Source of the DNA: Paenibacillus tianjinensis
Lineage (GTDB): Bacteria > Bacillota > Bacilli > Paenibacillales > Paenibacillaceae
Direction: 5' to 3'
Length of the DNA: 64,000 nucleotides
NCBI RefSeq assembly: GCF_017086365.1
Contig: NZ_CP070969.1
Coordinates: forward strand, 5,482,001-5,546,000
The notes beneath the pieces are model-generated. The model worked only from the letters and a program-made list of their open reading frames with translations, ran no database searches and was not told where the DNA came from. Every line of letters starts with the position of its first letter. The first letter of the stretch is position 1. Made by a program: the position numbers and the translations under genes. Of this stretch, positions 36,721 to 44,568 are shown piece after piece.

Positions 36721-37821
36721 ATGACTAACAACGTAAATAAAGATAAGCAGCCTGAATTTGAATTCGGCATTTATACACTGGGCGACATGGTGACCGACTG
36801 TCATACAGGACAGCGGATCAGCCCGCAGCAGCGGCTTCAGGAGGTCATTGCTGCAGCTAAGCTTGCGGATGAGGCCGGACTTGATGTCTTCGGCGTGGGT
36901 GAGCATCACCGGCTTGATTTTGTCATCTCTTCCATGCCGGTTGTGCTCGCTGCAATTGCCCAGGTAACCAAGCGGATTAAGCTAACCAGCGCAACTACTG
37001 TGCTTAGTACTTCCGATCCGGTACGGGTATTTGAGGACTTCGCCACACTGGATCTGCTGTCGGGCGGACGGGCGGAGATTATAAACGGACGCGGTGCTTT
37101 TCTGGAATCCTTCCCGCTGTTCGGATACGAGCTGGAAGACTACAAGAAGCTGTTCGCTGAGAATCTTGAACTGCTGCTGGAGCTGAATCAGCATGAGGTG
37201 ATGAACTGGAAGGGAACCTTCCGCTCACCGCTGATCAACGCTGAGATTGCTCCGCGTCCGCTGCAGCCGAAGCTACCTCTCTGGGTGGGCATCGGCGGTT
37301 CACCCGAAAGCGCCGAGCAGGCCGGTCGGCTCGGCATCGGCATGGCTATTGCTATTCTAAGCGGCAGCCCTGAACCGTTCCAGAATCTGGCCGTAACCTA
37401 CCGCCGCAGCGGCGCCGCAGCCGGGCATTCCGCAGAGGACCTGAAGATCGCCATTACGAGCCACGGCTACATTGCGAAGACCTCACAGCAGGCGCTCGAT
37501 GAATACTATCCTTACTATTACAGCTACCGCAACGCCATCAGCCCGCATCCCGGGCAGGAATACCGGGTTTCACGCAGTGATTTTGGCCGCTTCGTCTCCC
37601 CGGTCAATACGCTGGCTGTCGGCAGCCCCCAGCAGATCATCGAAAAAATTCTATACCAGCATGAGCTGTTCGGCCATAACCGTTTTATGACTCAGCTCGA
37701 TATCGGCGGACTGCCTTACAGCAAGGTGGCTACCGCAATTGAACTGCTTGCTACGGAGGTTGCTCCGGTTGTGCGCCGGGAAATCGCCAAGAAGACTAGC
37801 GCAGGCACTTCGCAGGCCTAA
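36721..37821 (+). CDS. Luciferase-like (LLM class) flavin-dependent oxidoreductase
   Basis: 366 residues, bacterial luciferase-like TIM barrel that uses reduced flavin. Visible: FGIYTLGDMVTD, GVGEHHRLDFVISS, SATTVLSTSDPVRVFEDFATLDLLSGGRAEIINGRGAFLESFPLFG, and LWVGIGGSPESAEQAGRLGI. The substrate is unknown; family members include alkane-sulfonate and xenobiotic monooxygenases. The ATG at 36721 has AAGGGG 9 bases upstream and is preferred to the ATG at 36700. A close paralogue lies at 57138. An HxlR-like operator overlies its promoter, so induction by quinones or electrophiles is possible. Confidence 0.9.
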   Translation: MTNNVNKDKQPEFEFGIYTLGDMVTDCHTGQRISPQQRLQEVIAAAKLADEAGLDVFGVGEHHRLDFVISSMPVVLAAIAQVTKRIKLTSATTVLSTSDPVRVFEDFATLDLLSGGRAEIINGRGAFLESFPLFGYELEDYKKLFAENLELLLELNQHEVMNWKGTFRSPLINAEIAPRPLQPKLPLWVGIGGSPESAEQAGRLGIGMAIAILSGSPEPFQNLAVTYRRSGAAAGHSAEDLKIAITSHGYIAKTSQQALDEYYPYYYSYRNAISPHPGQEYRVSRSDFGRFVSPVNTLAVGSPQQIIEKILYQHELFGHNRFMTQLDIGGLPYSKVATAIELLATEVAPVVRREIAKKTSAGTSQA

Positions 37822-37860
37822 TCACTCAGTCAGGCTCTGCGCCTGTACTAAACCACACCA

Positions 37861-37904
37861 AAAAACGGCTGTGCTATCCCGCTTGGGACGGCACAGCCGT
37901 TTTT
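37861..37904. terminator. Bidirectional terminator
   Basis: AAAAACGGCTGTGC and GCACAGCCGTTTTT form a perfect stem, shared by the luciferase-like gene (plus) and the Rgg-like regulator (minus). Confidence 0.9.
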
Positions 37905-37919
37905 GCTGCAACCGGACTG

Positions 37920-38801
37920 TTAGTCTGCTAACGCATATACCCCTTCAGTTAGATGCCTGCGGCAGACCTTGAGCAAAGCCTGATAGCTGTCTTCAAAATC
38001 AAGCTGTCTGAGAATATTTAAGTACCCCTTTAACTCAGCCGCGCTGTCTTTCTGCTTCAGGCAGAGCAACGTCAGCTCGTAATAAATTAACGTCACAATT
38101 TTATCGTACAGCAGATGGGTTTTATCCGCTAACGGCAGCGCTTTTTCGAGAAACAGCAGGCTCTGTTCATAGTTATGTTCGTTCAGGCAAATGATCGAGA
38201 TGTTCTGCAGCAGGTGCTGCTGGACCGTTCTGCTCTCGGGAAAGGAATGGTATCTGTCAAATTCTTTCGCGCCCCTGAGGCCAAAAAAAATGGCATCACT
38301 GCTGCTTAGTGTGAACAAAAAATTGTTGAGCAGCTTGAACTCGTACAGATACCATTGATCCACACCAAGCAAATACGGCTTGATATACGCTGCAATCTCA
38401 TTCAGCGCTGTAATTTCATCCGGATAATGATGCTGAATCAACACCCCCTGGCCGAGCAGATATAAATGGTAATAGGCCTCGGTCCGTGTGGATTCATACA
38501 TTGACCGGCACTCCCGGCTGATCGCCTTGACCTTGCTGAAGTCGTAGCGGTTTCCCGCTTCTGTAAGCTCGAGATGCAGCATCCGCTTCACCTGCGGAGC
38601 ATTGTCCTGATGCAGGAAAAGCAGCTCCTCAAACGACATTTCGAGCTTGTCCAGAAGCAGGATCAGCTTATCGTAGCCGGGATAATACTTCCCGCCTTCA
38701 AAGCGTGAGAGGTTGGAGCGGCTCATGATGCCTCCAGCCAGAAGCGACTGGATTATTCCTTTCGATCTGCGGATCTGCCCTATCGTTTTACCCAGAATCA
38801 T
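37920..38801 (-). CDS. Rgg/GadR/MutR-like transcriptional regulator
   Basis: 293 residues. An N-terminal XRE helix-turn-helix (about 5-60; LGKTIGQIRRSKG...IMSRSNLSRFEGGKYYPGYDKLILLLDKL) is followed by about 230 residues of helical TPR-like repeats, the architecture of Rgg/RopB/PlcR regulators, many of which bind short secreted peptides. It diverges from an MFS transporter gene across 113 bases, so it probably controls that gene. I see no peptide pheromone gene in the gap. The start is the ATG of MILGKTIG, with GGGGTGG 7 bases upstream. Confidence 0.8.
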   Translation of the reverse strand: MILGKTIGQIRRSKGIIQSLLAGGIMSRSNLSRFEGGKYYPGYDKLILLLDKLEMSFEELLFLHQDNAPQVKRMLHLELTEAGNRYDFSKVKAISRECRSMYESTRTEAYYHLYLLGQGVLIQHHYPDEITALNEIAAYIKPYLLGVDQWYLYEFKLLNNFLFTLSSSDAIFFGLRGAKEFDRYHSFPESRTVQQHLLQNISIICLNEHNYEQSLLFLEKALPLADKTHLLYDKIVTLIYYELTLLCLKQKDSAAELKGYLNILRQLDFEDSYQALLKVCRRHLTEGVYALAD

Positions 38802-38914
38802 GACTTGTCCACCCCGTTTGCCCGTGTGAGTATATGGCACAATTTGTAAGCCTGTTTTTTATTGTATGCTACACTCGGCACAAAGAAAATGACAAATTCC
38901 GGGGGTAGACGGCA

Positions 38915-40180
38915 ATGAATCTGCGTATAGCACCTCAGCTTAACCGTAAGGTCTGGAATATTCTGGCCGGCACTTTTTTTACGAGAACCGCCCTGTTCAT
39001 GAGTGTTCCTTATTTATCGATCTTTCTGATCGGTCAAAAGCATATCCCGCTCCTGCTCACCAGCCTCATCCTCGCAGTCAATCCGCTGGCGGGTGTAGCC
39101 TTCAGCTGGCTTGGCGGTGCGCTTGCCGATAAACTTCCGCTCCACCAAATCATCCTGTATACTCCGCTTATCTGGGGGACCGCGTTCATTTTGTTCTATT
39201 TTGCCGACAGCTTCCTGGTCTTTCTGCTGCTGAACGCCCTGAACGGCCTGTGCTATTCACTCTTTGAACCGGCGAGCAAAAAGGTGCTGTCCACAGAGTC
39301 GCTCCCGGAGCACCGGCTGCTCGTATTCAACCTGAGATACACGGCGATTAACCTGGGCTGCTTTGCCGGTCCTCTGCTCAGCCTGCTGTTCAATATGAAA
39401 ATGACCCTGTTCCCTTATGTCATCCTCGGCATCATGTATATTCTATACGGGACTTCAACGATGTTCTTCTTCCGCGACACTTCTTCTAACAAGGAAAATA
39501 ATCAGTCTAAAATTCCCCATAGTCTGCTGTCCCTCTGGGCGATCCGCAAAGATCATGTATATCTGCTGCTGCTCGGGGGGATGAGTTTCTCCTACTTCGG
39601 CTATTCTCAGCTGAACGGAACCGTCTCCCAGTTCCTCTCGGCCACCGGCACCTTGGCAGACGGCACCCGGTTATACTCCATCCTGTTGTCGGTCAATGCC
39701 GTTGTTATCCTCACCACCCAGTTTGCCGTGCTCCGCCGGATCTCTACATGGAACCCGTTTACAGTGGTTCTGCTCAGCAATCTGCTGCTCGGCCTTAGTT
39801 TTCTGTTCTTTCTCTTCCCGGCTGCCTACCCTCCGCTGCTGTTATTCATTACGGTATTCAGTCTCGGAGAGCTGCTGATTGGCGCACGGTTCGATGCCCT
39901 GGTGGATGAACTGTCCTCTGCGGACAGTAAAGGGTTATATTTCGGCTGCGCGGAAATCGTGAAGCTGGGGACCATTAGCGGCCCTATCGCGGGAGGCGGT
40001 CTGCTGGGGATCTTCGGCTTCCAGGCAGCCTGGCCCGTATTTGGACTCCTCAGCGGGATAACCCTGACAGGATCCCTCCTGATCCGGGCGGCCAGAATAA
40101 AACACAGGCTTGCTGCTCCCCGTCTCCCCAGCGATAAAAAAAGGCCCCCAGCAATGACTGGGGACCCCTATATCCGTTAG
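38915..40180 (+). CDS. MFS transporter (DHA1-type efflux)
   Basis: 421 residues with about twelve membrane helices. It has the loop 2-3 motif GGALADKLPLHQI (the A-motif GxLaDrxGrrxxl) and NGLCYSLFEPASKKVLS as in MdtH/YfmO-type drug exporters. The 3' end of the gene overlaps a terminator that serves the gene on the opposite strand. The divergent Rgg-like gene points to regulated export, possibly of a peptide or toxic compound. Substrate unknown. Confidence 0.88.
   Translation: MNLRIAPQLNRKVWNILAGTFFTRTALFMSVPYLSIFLIGQKHIPLLLTSLILAVNPLAGVAFSWLGGALADKLPLHQIILYTPLIWGTAFILFYFADSFLVFLLLNALNGLCYSLFEPASKKVLSTESLPEHRLLVFNLRYTAINLGCFAGPLLSLLFNMKMTLFPYVILGIMYILYGTSTMFFFRDTSSNKENNQSKIPHSLLSLWAIRKDHVYLLLLGGMSFSYFGYSQLNGTVSQFLSATGTLADGTRLYSILLSVNAVVILTTQFAVLRRISTWNPFTVVLLSNLLLGLSFLFFLFPAAYPPLLLFITVFSLGELLIGARFDALVDELSSADSKGLYFGCAEIVKLGTISGPIAGGGLLGIFGFQAAWPVFGLLSGITLTGSLLIRAARIKHRLAAPRLPSDKKRPPAMTGDPYIR
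40136..40166 (-). terminator. Intrinsic terminator of the TIR-protein operon
   Basis: On the minus strand GGTCCCCAG pairs with CTGGGGGCC and runs into T7. It lies just past the stop of the 78-residue gene and inside the 3' end of the MFS gene. Confidence 0.85.
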
Positions 40181-40413
40181 GCAAACGAAGGTTTGTTATT
40201 ATCGACCTTCCCGCTGACGAGCTTCTTGTATTCGTCGTCTCCGCCTTCCAGAGAAGGCGCAATGTATACGTTGATGGACGAAGGCGACAGCTTGGTGGGC
40301 CTTCCGGTCCCCGCTTTACGCTTCGTGCGGCCTTTGCCGCCTTCACTGCCGCTGCCGTTTGCGGTTCGGCGGACAGCACTGGATAAACTGACTGCATTCT
40401 TCATGTTCTTCAT
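40177..40413 (-). CDS. Small basic protein encoded with the TIR protein
   Basis: 78 residues. The first half is basic and disordered (KNMKNAVSLSSAVRRTANG, GKGRTKRKAGTGRPTK); the second half has INVYIAPSLEGGDDEYKKLVSGKV. I know no family. GGGAGGGG lies 9 bases before its ATG and overlaps the stop region of the TIR gene 5 bases upstream; a terminator follows its stop. It is therefore a real, coupled second gene of the TIR unit. It could be a regulator, inhibitor or partner of the TIR protein. Confidence 0.75.
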   Translation of the reverse strand: MKNMKNAVSLSSAVRRTANGSGSEGGKGRTKRKAGTGRPTKLSPSSINVYIAPSLEGGDDEYKKLVSGKVDNNKPSFA

Positions 40414-40417
40414 CGTG

Positions 40418-41422
40418 TCAGTCCCCTCCCACTAAATGATTGACGGTACGGAACAAATCCCGGTTATACGACACAACCTCGGTAAGATCATCCGCAGACA
40501 ATCCGTCGCTTCCGGAAAAATGTACAGAAAGGACGTGCTTTTCACCTAAAGGATAGCATAGGATATAGACCTCCGCAACTTCCGTACGCTGAAAAAAGGT
40601 CCATTCCTTGCTCATAAAAGCATCCAGCACACCTGGACGTTTCTCCTGCTCCGCTTCATACAGCGACAACGGGTAGACATGTCCCCGGCCCACATTTCCC
40701 CCGACCTGCATCAGACCCTCACCGTCACGGGCCTGCCACATGGCGGCGCCCATCACCCGGCAGTGCTTAGGCGGCAGAAAAGAATTGCGGACTGCTTCGC
40801 TGAGCGCCTGATATTGCACCTCTCCTTCAGGAGCAGCCACAATACTATTATATTGCCAAAAGAAGTGAAGGATACTTTCTTTTCGCCTAAGCTCTTGCTT
40901 TAACTTCTCCAGTTCCTTCTGCGGATCACGGTAGCTCCCCTGTTCCTGAATGCTGTCAATGATCTTGCCGCAGCTTACATCTACGGCCGCCACCGGATTC
41001 TCATGCTGCCATTCATATTCCAGCGGAGTGAGGCCGGATAAATCCGACAACAGATGATATTCCTCGATGTTCTCTCCCGGAATTAAATCTTTACGGGCCG
41101 GCACCTGATCCGGCAGTAGGCAGAACACGCGGCTGCGGCGCAGCCTGGCCCAGAATAAGCCCATTTCAAACTGTGTATTATCACGGGTCACATAATAATA
41201 TTTACCGCGGATTCTGGCTACATCGTCCGGAGAGAACACGAACACGGCAAAATCGCTCTCATCCAGGTTCCGCTCGAGTGCTTCCATTGTATATTCATTC
41301 GCGCGGAAGGCATTGGCATACCATGGACTCACCCGGGCCTCCCGCTTCAGCTGCTCATGTATCGCCCTGGCGTAACGGATAGATTCTCTGGAAGATCCAA
41401 TGAATAGTTTTGGTCTGGTCAC
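40418..41422 (-). CDS. TIR-domain (CAP12/Pycsar-effector type) protein with GAF-like C-terminus
   Basis: 334 residues. Residues 4-130 match the TIR-like nucleotide-binding domain of CBASS and Pycsar effectors: PKLFIGSSRES, SDFAVFVFSPDDVARIRGK, RDN (80-82) and FEMGLF with the likely catalytic E86. These domains cleave NAD+ once activated. A short coiled coil (about 165-195) leads to a C-terminal part (about 195-334) that looks like a GAF sensor domain (RVMGAAMWQARDGEGLMQVGG ... VLSVHFSGSDGLSADDLTEVV). No cyclase, STING or SAVED domain is encoded nearby. The start is GTG, with AAGGAG 7 bases upstream. It is probably a stand-alone abortive-infection or stress effector. Confidence 0.82.
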   Translation of the reverse strand: MTRPKLFIGSSRESIRYARAIHEQLKREARVSPWYANAFRANEYTMEALERNLDESDFAVFVFSPDDVARIRGKYYYVTRDNTQFEMGLFWARLRRSRVFCLLPDQVPARKDLIPGENIEEYHLLSDLSGLTPLEYEWQHENPVAAVDVSCGKIIDSIQEQGSYRDPQKELEKLKQELRRKESILHFFWQYNSIVAAPEGEVQYQALSEAVRNSFLPPKHCRVMGAAMWQARDGEGLMQVGGNVGRGHVYPLSLYEAEQEKRPGVLDAFMSKEWTFFQRTEVAEVYILCYPLGEKHVLSVHFSGSDGLSADDLTEVVSYNRDLFRTVNHLVGGD

Positions 41423-41579
41423 GGCGGCGCTCCTTTGTCAGTTTCCCCATGCTGTAATAATTATACAGCCCTTTTCTATCTGGGAACAGAGCCCCATTTC
41501 CTTAGATTTTAATTAAATCCTGTTCTTCTGCCGATGAAACGGGTAATAGGATTTAATACCACCTGAAACGAGGCTTCTT

Positions 41580-42695
41580 ATGAACAAAAGAATACATATT
41601 GCAGTACTGGCAGCCGGCATCCTGATTGGAGGCTTGCTCCAAAACACCCGTGTGGACGCTATGGCGTCTTATACGGCGAAGGTCTATACCAGTTCTCTTA
41701 TTGTCCGCAGCGAGCCGGCCGCCTGTGCTTCAGTCGTCGGATCTTTGAAGAGCGGCACCACAGTAACAGTTACCGATGAGCAGCATGGCTGGATGGAGAT
41801 ACGCTCCGGATCCGTAAACGGCTGGGTGGCAGGTTATTATCTTAAAAAGACTGCAGGAACCGCAACGGCCTCCTTGTCTTCTGCCAAGACAACCTCCGGC
41901 AGCAGTTCTGCAACCGTAACCGCAGATTCCCTGCGGATCAGGGGAGGTCCGGGAACCGGCTACCAGGTAGTAGGCTCCCTGAAAGCCCAGGATACCGTAA
42001 CCGTTCTGCAGCGCGAGGACGGCTGGGCCCGGATCCGGACAACCGGCGGGGAGGTCGGCTGGGTATCCGCGCAGTATATTGCCAGCGGAAGCGCCTCAAC
42101 CGGAAGCAGCAAGGCCAGTTCGGTCTCAAGCACAAGCTTCAGCTCTTCAGGCCGGATCAGCGGCAAACTGATCGTCATTGATCCCGGGCATGGCGGAAGC
42201 GATCCGGGCATGCTCGGCACGACTTACAATACGATGGAGAAGGATCTTACTTTGCAGACGGCCTTTTATGTACGCGACTATCTGACAGCCAGGGGAGCGC
42301 GGGTACAGATGACGCGTACCACAGATCAAAAGCCCACCCTCGCCCGGAGAGTCCAGATCGCCACCACGCTGAACGCCGATGCCTTTGTCAGCATCCATTA
42401 CAATTCCTCACCCAAAAACGTATCCGGAACATTGACCTTCTTCTACTCTGAATCGGATGACCTGCGGCTGGCCCGGGCTATTGAGACCCGGCTTGGACAA
42501 GGCATTGGCCTGAAGAGCAACGGTTTATCTTACGGCAATTATCATATCCTGCGGGAGAATACCCTTCCGGCTACCCTTGTGGAGCTGGGATTTCTCAGTA
42601 ATCCTTATGACGAAGCGATTGTCCGCACTTCTGCCTACCAGAAAAAAGCTGCCAAGGCCATCGCCCAGGGACTGGCTGATTATTTTAAAAAGTAA
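41580..42695 (+). CDS. N-acetylmuramoyl-L-alanine amidase with two SH3b domains
   Basis: 371 residues, secreted. The signal peptide is about 1-27. Two bacterial SH3 domains (about 30-90 and 108-165; SLIVRSEPAACASVVGSL, SLRIRGGPGTGYQVVGSL) bind the cell wall. A Ser-rich linker leads to an Amidase_3 domain (about 190-370) with zinc and catalytic residues in VIDPGHGGSDPG, NTMEKDLTLQ, FVSIHYNSS and LVELGFLSNPYDE. It cleaves the bond between muramic acid and the stem peptide. It is a single gene between the TIR operon and a two-component system. Confidence 0.93.
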   Translation: MNKRIHIAVLAAGILIGGLLQNTRVDAMASYTAKVYTSSLIVRSEPAACASVVGSLKSGTTVTVTDEQHGWMEIRSGSVNGWVAGYYLKKTAGTATASLSSAKTTSGSSSATVTADSLRIRGGPGTGYQVVGSLKAQDTVTVLQREDGWARIRTTGGEVGWVSAQYIASGSASTGSSKASSVSSTSFSSSGRISGKLIVIDPGHGGSDPGMLGTTYNTMEKDLTLQTAFYVRDYLTARGARVQMTRTTDQKPTLARRVQIATTLNADAFVSIHYNSSPKNVSGTLTFFYSESDDLRLARAIETRLGQGIGLKSNGLSYGNYHILRENTLPATLVELGFLSNPYDEAIVRTSAYQKKAAKAIAQGLADYFKK

Positions 42696-42723
42696 CCCCC
42701 TGCGACCGCAAGCCGTGCTTAGC

Positions 42724-44292
42724 TCACTGCTTGCGGTATTCGCGCGGCGTCTGTCCGGTCGCTTTTTTGAATACCCGGCTGAAATATTTCTCATCCTCAT
42801 AGCCGACCAGCTCCGAGATTTGCGACAGCCGGAGATTGGTGTTCTGCAGCAGCGTCTTGGCTTTATCTATTCTCAGGCCCGTTAAATAATCTGACAGGTT
42901 CTCGCCGCTGATCTGCTTGAACTTGCGGGACACATTCTCCCGGCTGATAAAAAACCGCTGCGCAATATGCTGAAGCGTCATGTCTTTAGCATAATTCTGA
43001 TCCAGATATTCCCGGATCTCCTGCACAAGCCTGCTGTCCGGAGGTTGAGGGCTTCCCTGTGATAAACGCTGCAGCAGCGCTTTCATCCCATCCCGCCAAA
43101 GCCGGGCGGAGAATAACCCCTCATGATCGTAGCATAGCTCGAAATGGATCTCTGCCTCCGGCCGCCAGCGCTGCAGCGCTTCTGCAATCTCTTTCTGAAG
43201 CCGCAGTAACCGGCTCTCCGTAAGTACAGGCAGACCGGCCAGCTGAACCGACCACTCCTCCACTACCCGCTCCATTTTGTCCAGCTCACCCGAGAGGACG
43301 GCTATTTTCAGCTTCTCCAGCTGCGTTTCGAAGGCGTAGTCTTCTACAGATCCACTCTCGCTCAAAGTCTCCCGGTACAAGTGAATCCGCCCTTCCCGCT
43401 GCAGCAGGTTCCGCTCGTTCAGCCCCTGCCGTGCCTGGTGAAAGGCCGTTTGGATACCCTCGGGGAACTCACAAGCATAACTGAGTCCAATATCCATCAG
43501 CACTCCATAGGTCTGCTTAATCGACCCGTTGATCCCCCGCATCAACTCCTCTGCCTCCGAAACCGCTGACCAGAGGAGAACAACAATCTCTGCACCGACC
43601 TGCCAGCTGCGGAAGGCGATACCGCTCTGCTTCGACGCAAGCACCTCATTACAGACATTCACCAGCACAAAGGAGGTCAATCCCACATCACCGTGAAATC
43701 TCTGCAGCAGCCGGCAGTCTGCCCCCTGGAGAGAAAGCACCGCTATTCTGCATTCTGCGGCAAACAGCGGCATGCCCAATTCTTCACTTAGGGAATGCTT
43801 CAGCTCCTGAAAGGACACCTGTCCTGCCACCAGATCGGAGAGCATCTTATCCCAGTAGAGCGGCCGCAGCACATTCAGCTGCATACTCTGGCGCAGGGTC
43901 TGCTGCCGCTCCGCCTCTTCCTCCTGCCACAGCTGAAAGGCATGCTCCGCCGCGGCGATCAGCTGCTTGCTGTTGAGCGGCTTCAGCAAATAATCCGTCC
44001 CCCCGTAGACAATCGCCGGCTTCACATAGTTGAAATCCTGATAGCCGCTGATTACTATGGTCTTCGTATTCGGGTAATGCGTATGCAGCCATTCCAGCAG
44101 CTCTGCGCCATCCATCAGCGGCATGCGCATATCTGTGAATACAATCTCCGGCTGATGCTCCTGCATAATCGTGATCGCTTCCTGCCCGTTAGTGGCTTCA
44201 TAAATGCCGGCAATCTGATGCTTCTCCCATGGCACAAAATAGCGGATGGCCTCCCGCACATGCTTCTCATCGTCTACTATCAGCACCTTCAT
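42724..44292 (-). CDS. AraC-type response regulator (YesN family)
   Basis: 522 residues. The receiver domain (about 1-120) has D7-D8 and probable phosphoacceptor D54 (FTDMRMPLMDG). A variable middle is followed by the C-terminal AraC helix-turn-helix (about 420-520; HIAQRFFISRENVSRKFKQISGENLSDYL...GYEDEKYFSRVFKKATGQTPREYRKQ). The start ATG (MKVLIVDDE) has AAAGGAG 9 bases upstream. It is downstream of, and paired with, the sensor kinase at 44569, which is divergent from a sugar ABC transporter. It probably activates that transporter. Confidence 0.92.
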   Translation of the reverse strand: MKVLIVDDEKHVREAIRYFVPWEKHQIAGIYEATNGQEAITIMQEHQPEIVFTDMRMPLMDGAELLEWLHTHYPNTKTIVISGYQDFNYVKPAIVYGGTDYLLKPLNSKQLIAAAEHAFQLWQEEEAERQQTLRQSMQLNVLRPLYWDKMLSDLVAGQVSFQELKHSLSEELGMPLFAAECRIAVLSLQGADCRLLQRFHGDVGLTSFVLVNVCNEVLASKQSGIAFRSWQVGAEIVVLLWSAVSEAEELMRGINGSIKQTYGVLMDIGLSYACEFPEGIQTAFHQARQGLNERNLLQREGRIHLYRETLSESGSVEDYAFETQLEKLKIAVLSGELDKMERVVEEWSVQLAGLPVLTESRLLRLQKEIAEALQRWRPEAEIHFELCYDHEGLFSARLWRDGMKALLQRLSQGSPQPPDSRLVQEIREYLDQNYAKDMTLQHIAQRFFISRENVSRKFKQISGENLSDYLTGLRIDKAKTLLQNTNLRLSQISELVGYEDEKYFSRVFKKATGQTPREYRKQ

Positions 44293-44426
44293 TGTTTGCC
44301 GCTCCTTTGTGTAAGTGTTGGATGAAGTGGACTCATTACACCTCATTCACTGAAATCAGCCCATCTGTATTGTGTAGGGGAATTACACCATTTCAGTACA
44401 ATCAGCTGTTTGCGTAAAAGGCATGG

Positions 44427-44500
44427 TCTATTGCAGTTTGTACAGCAGATGTCCCCTTAATCGGCCGAAAAATTAAATCTATTGTAGTTAGTACAGTAGA
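44427..44500. repeat. Imperfect 51-bp-spaced direct repeat
   Basis: TCTATTGCAGTTTGTACAGC (44427-44446) and TCTATTGTAGTTAGTACAGT (44478-44497) agree at most positions, 51 bases apart, in the gap between kinase and regulator genes. AATCAGCTGTTT also occurs twice (44400 and 44510 region). No gene is seen in 44293-44568. Confidence 0.5.
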
Positions 44501-44568
44501 ATCTTGAGAATCAGCTGTTTTTGGCCCATATTCCCGGATTCTGCTGCACAGAATACAACAGTTTGGAA

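Noticed and set aside
40177..41422. TIR gene pair considered as a full CBASS or Pycsar operon
   Set aside because: No cyclase, HORMA, Cap2/Cap3 or SAVED gene lies on either side; the neighbours are an MFS exporter and an amidase.
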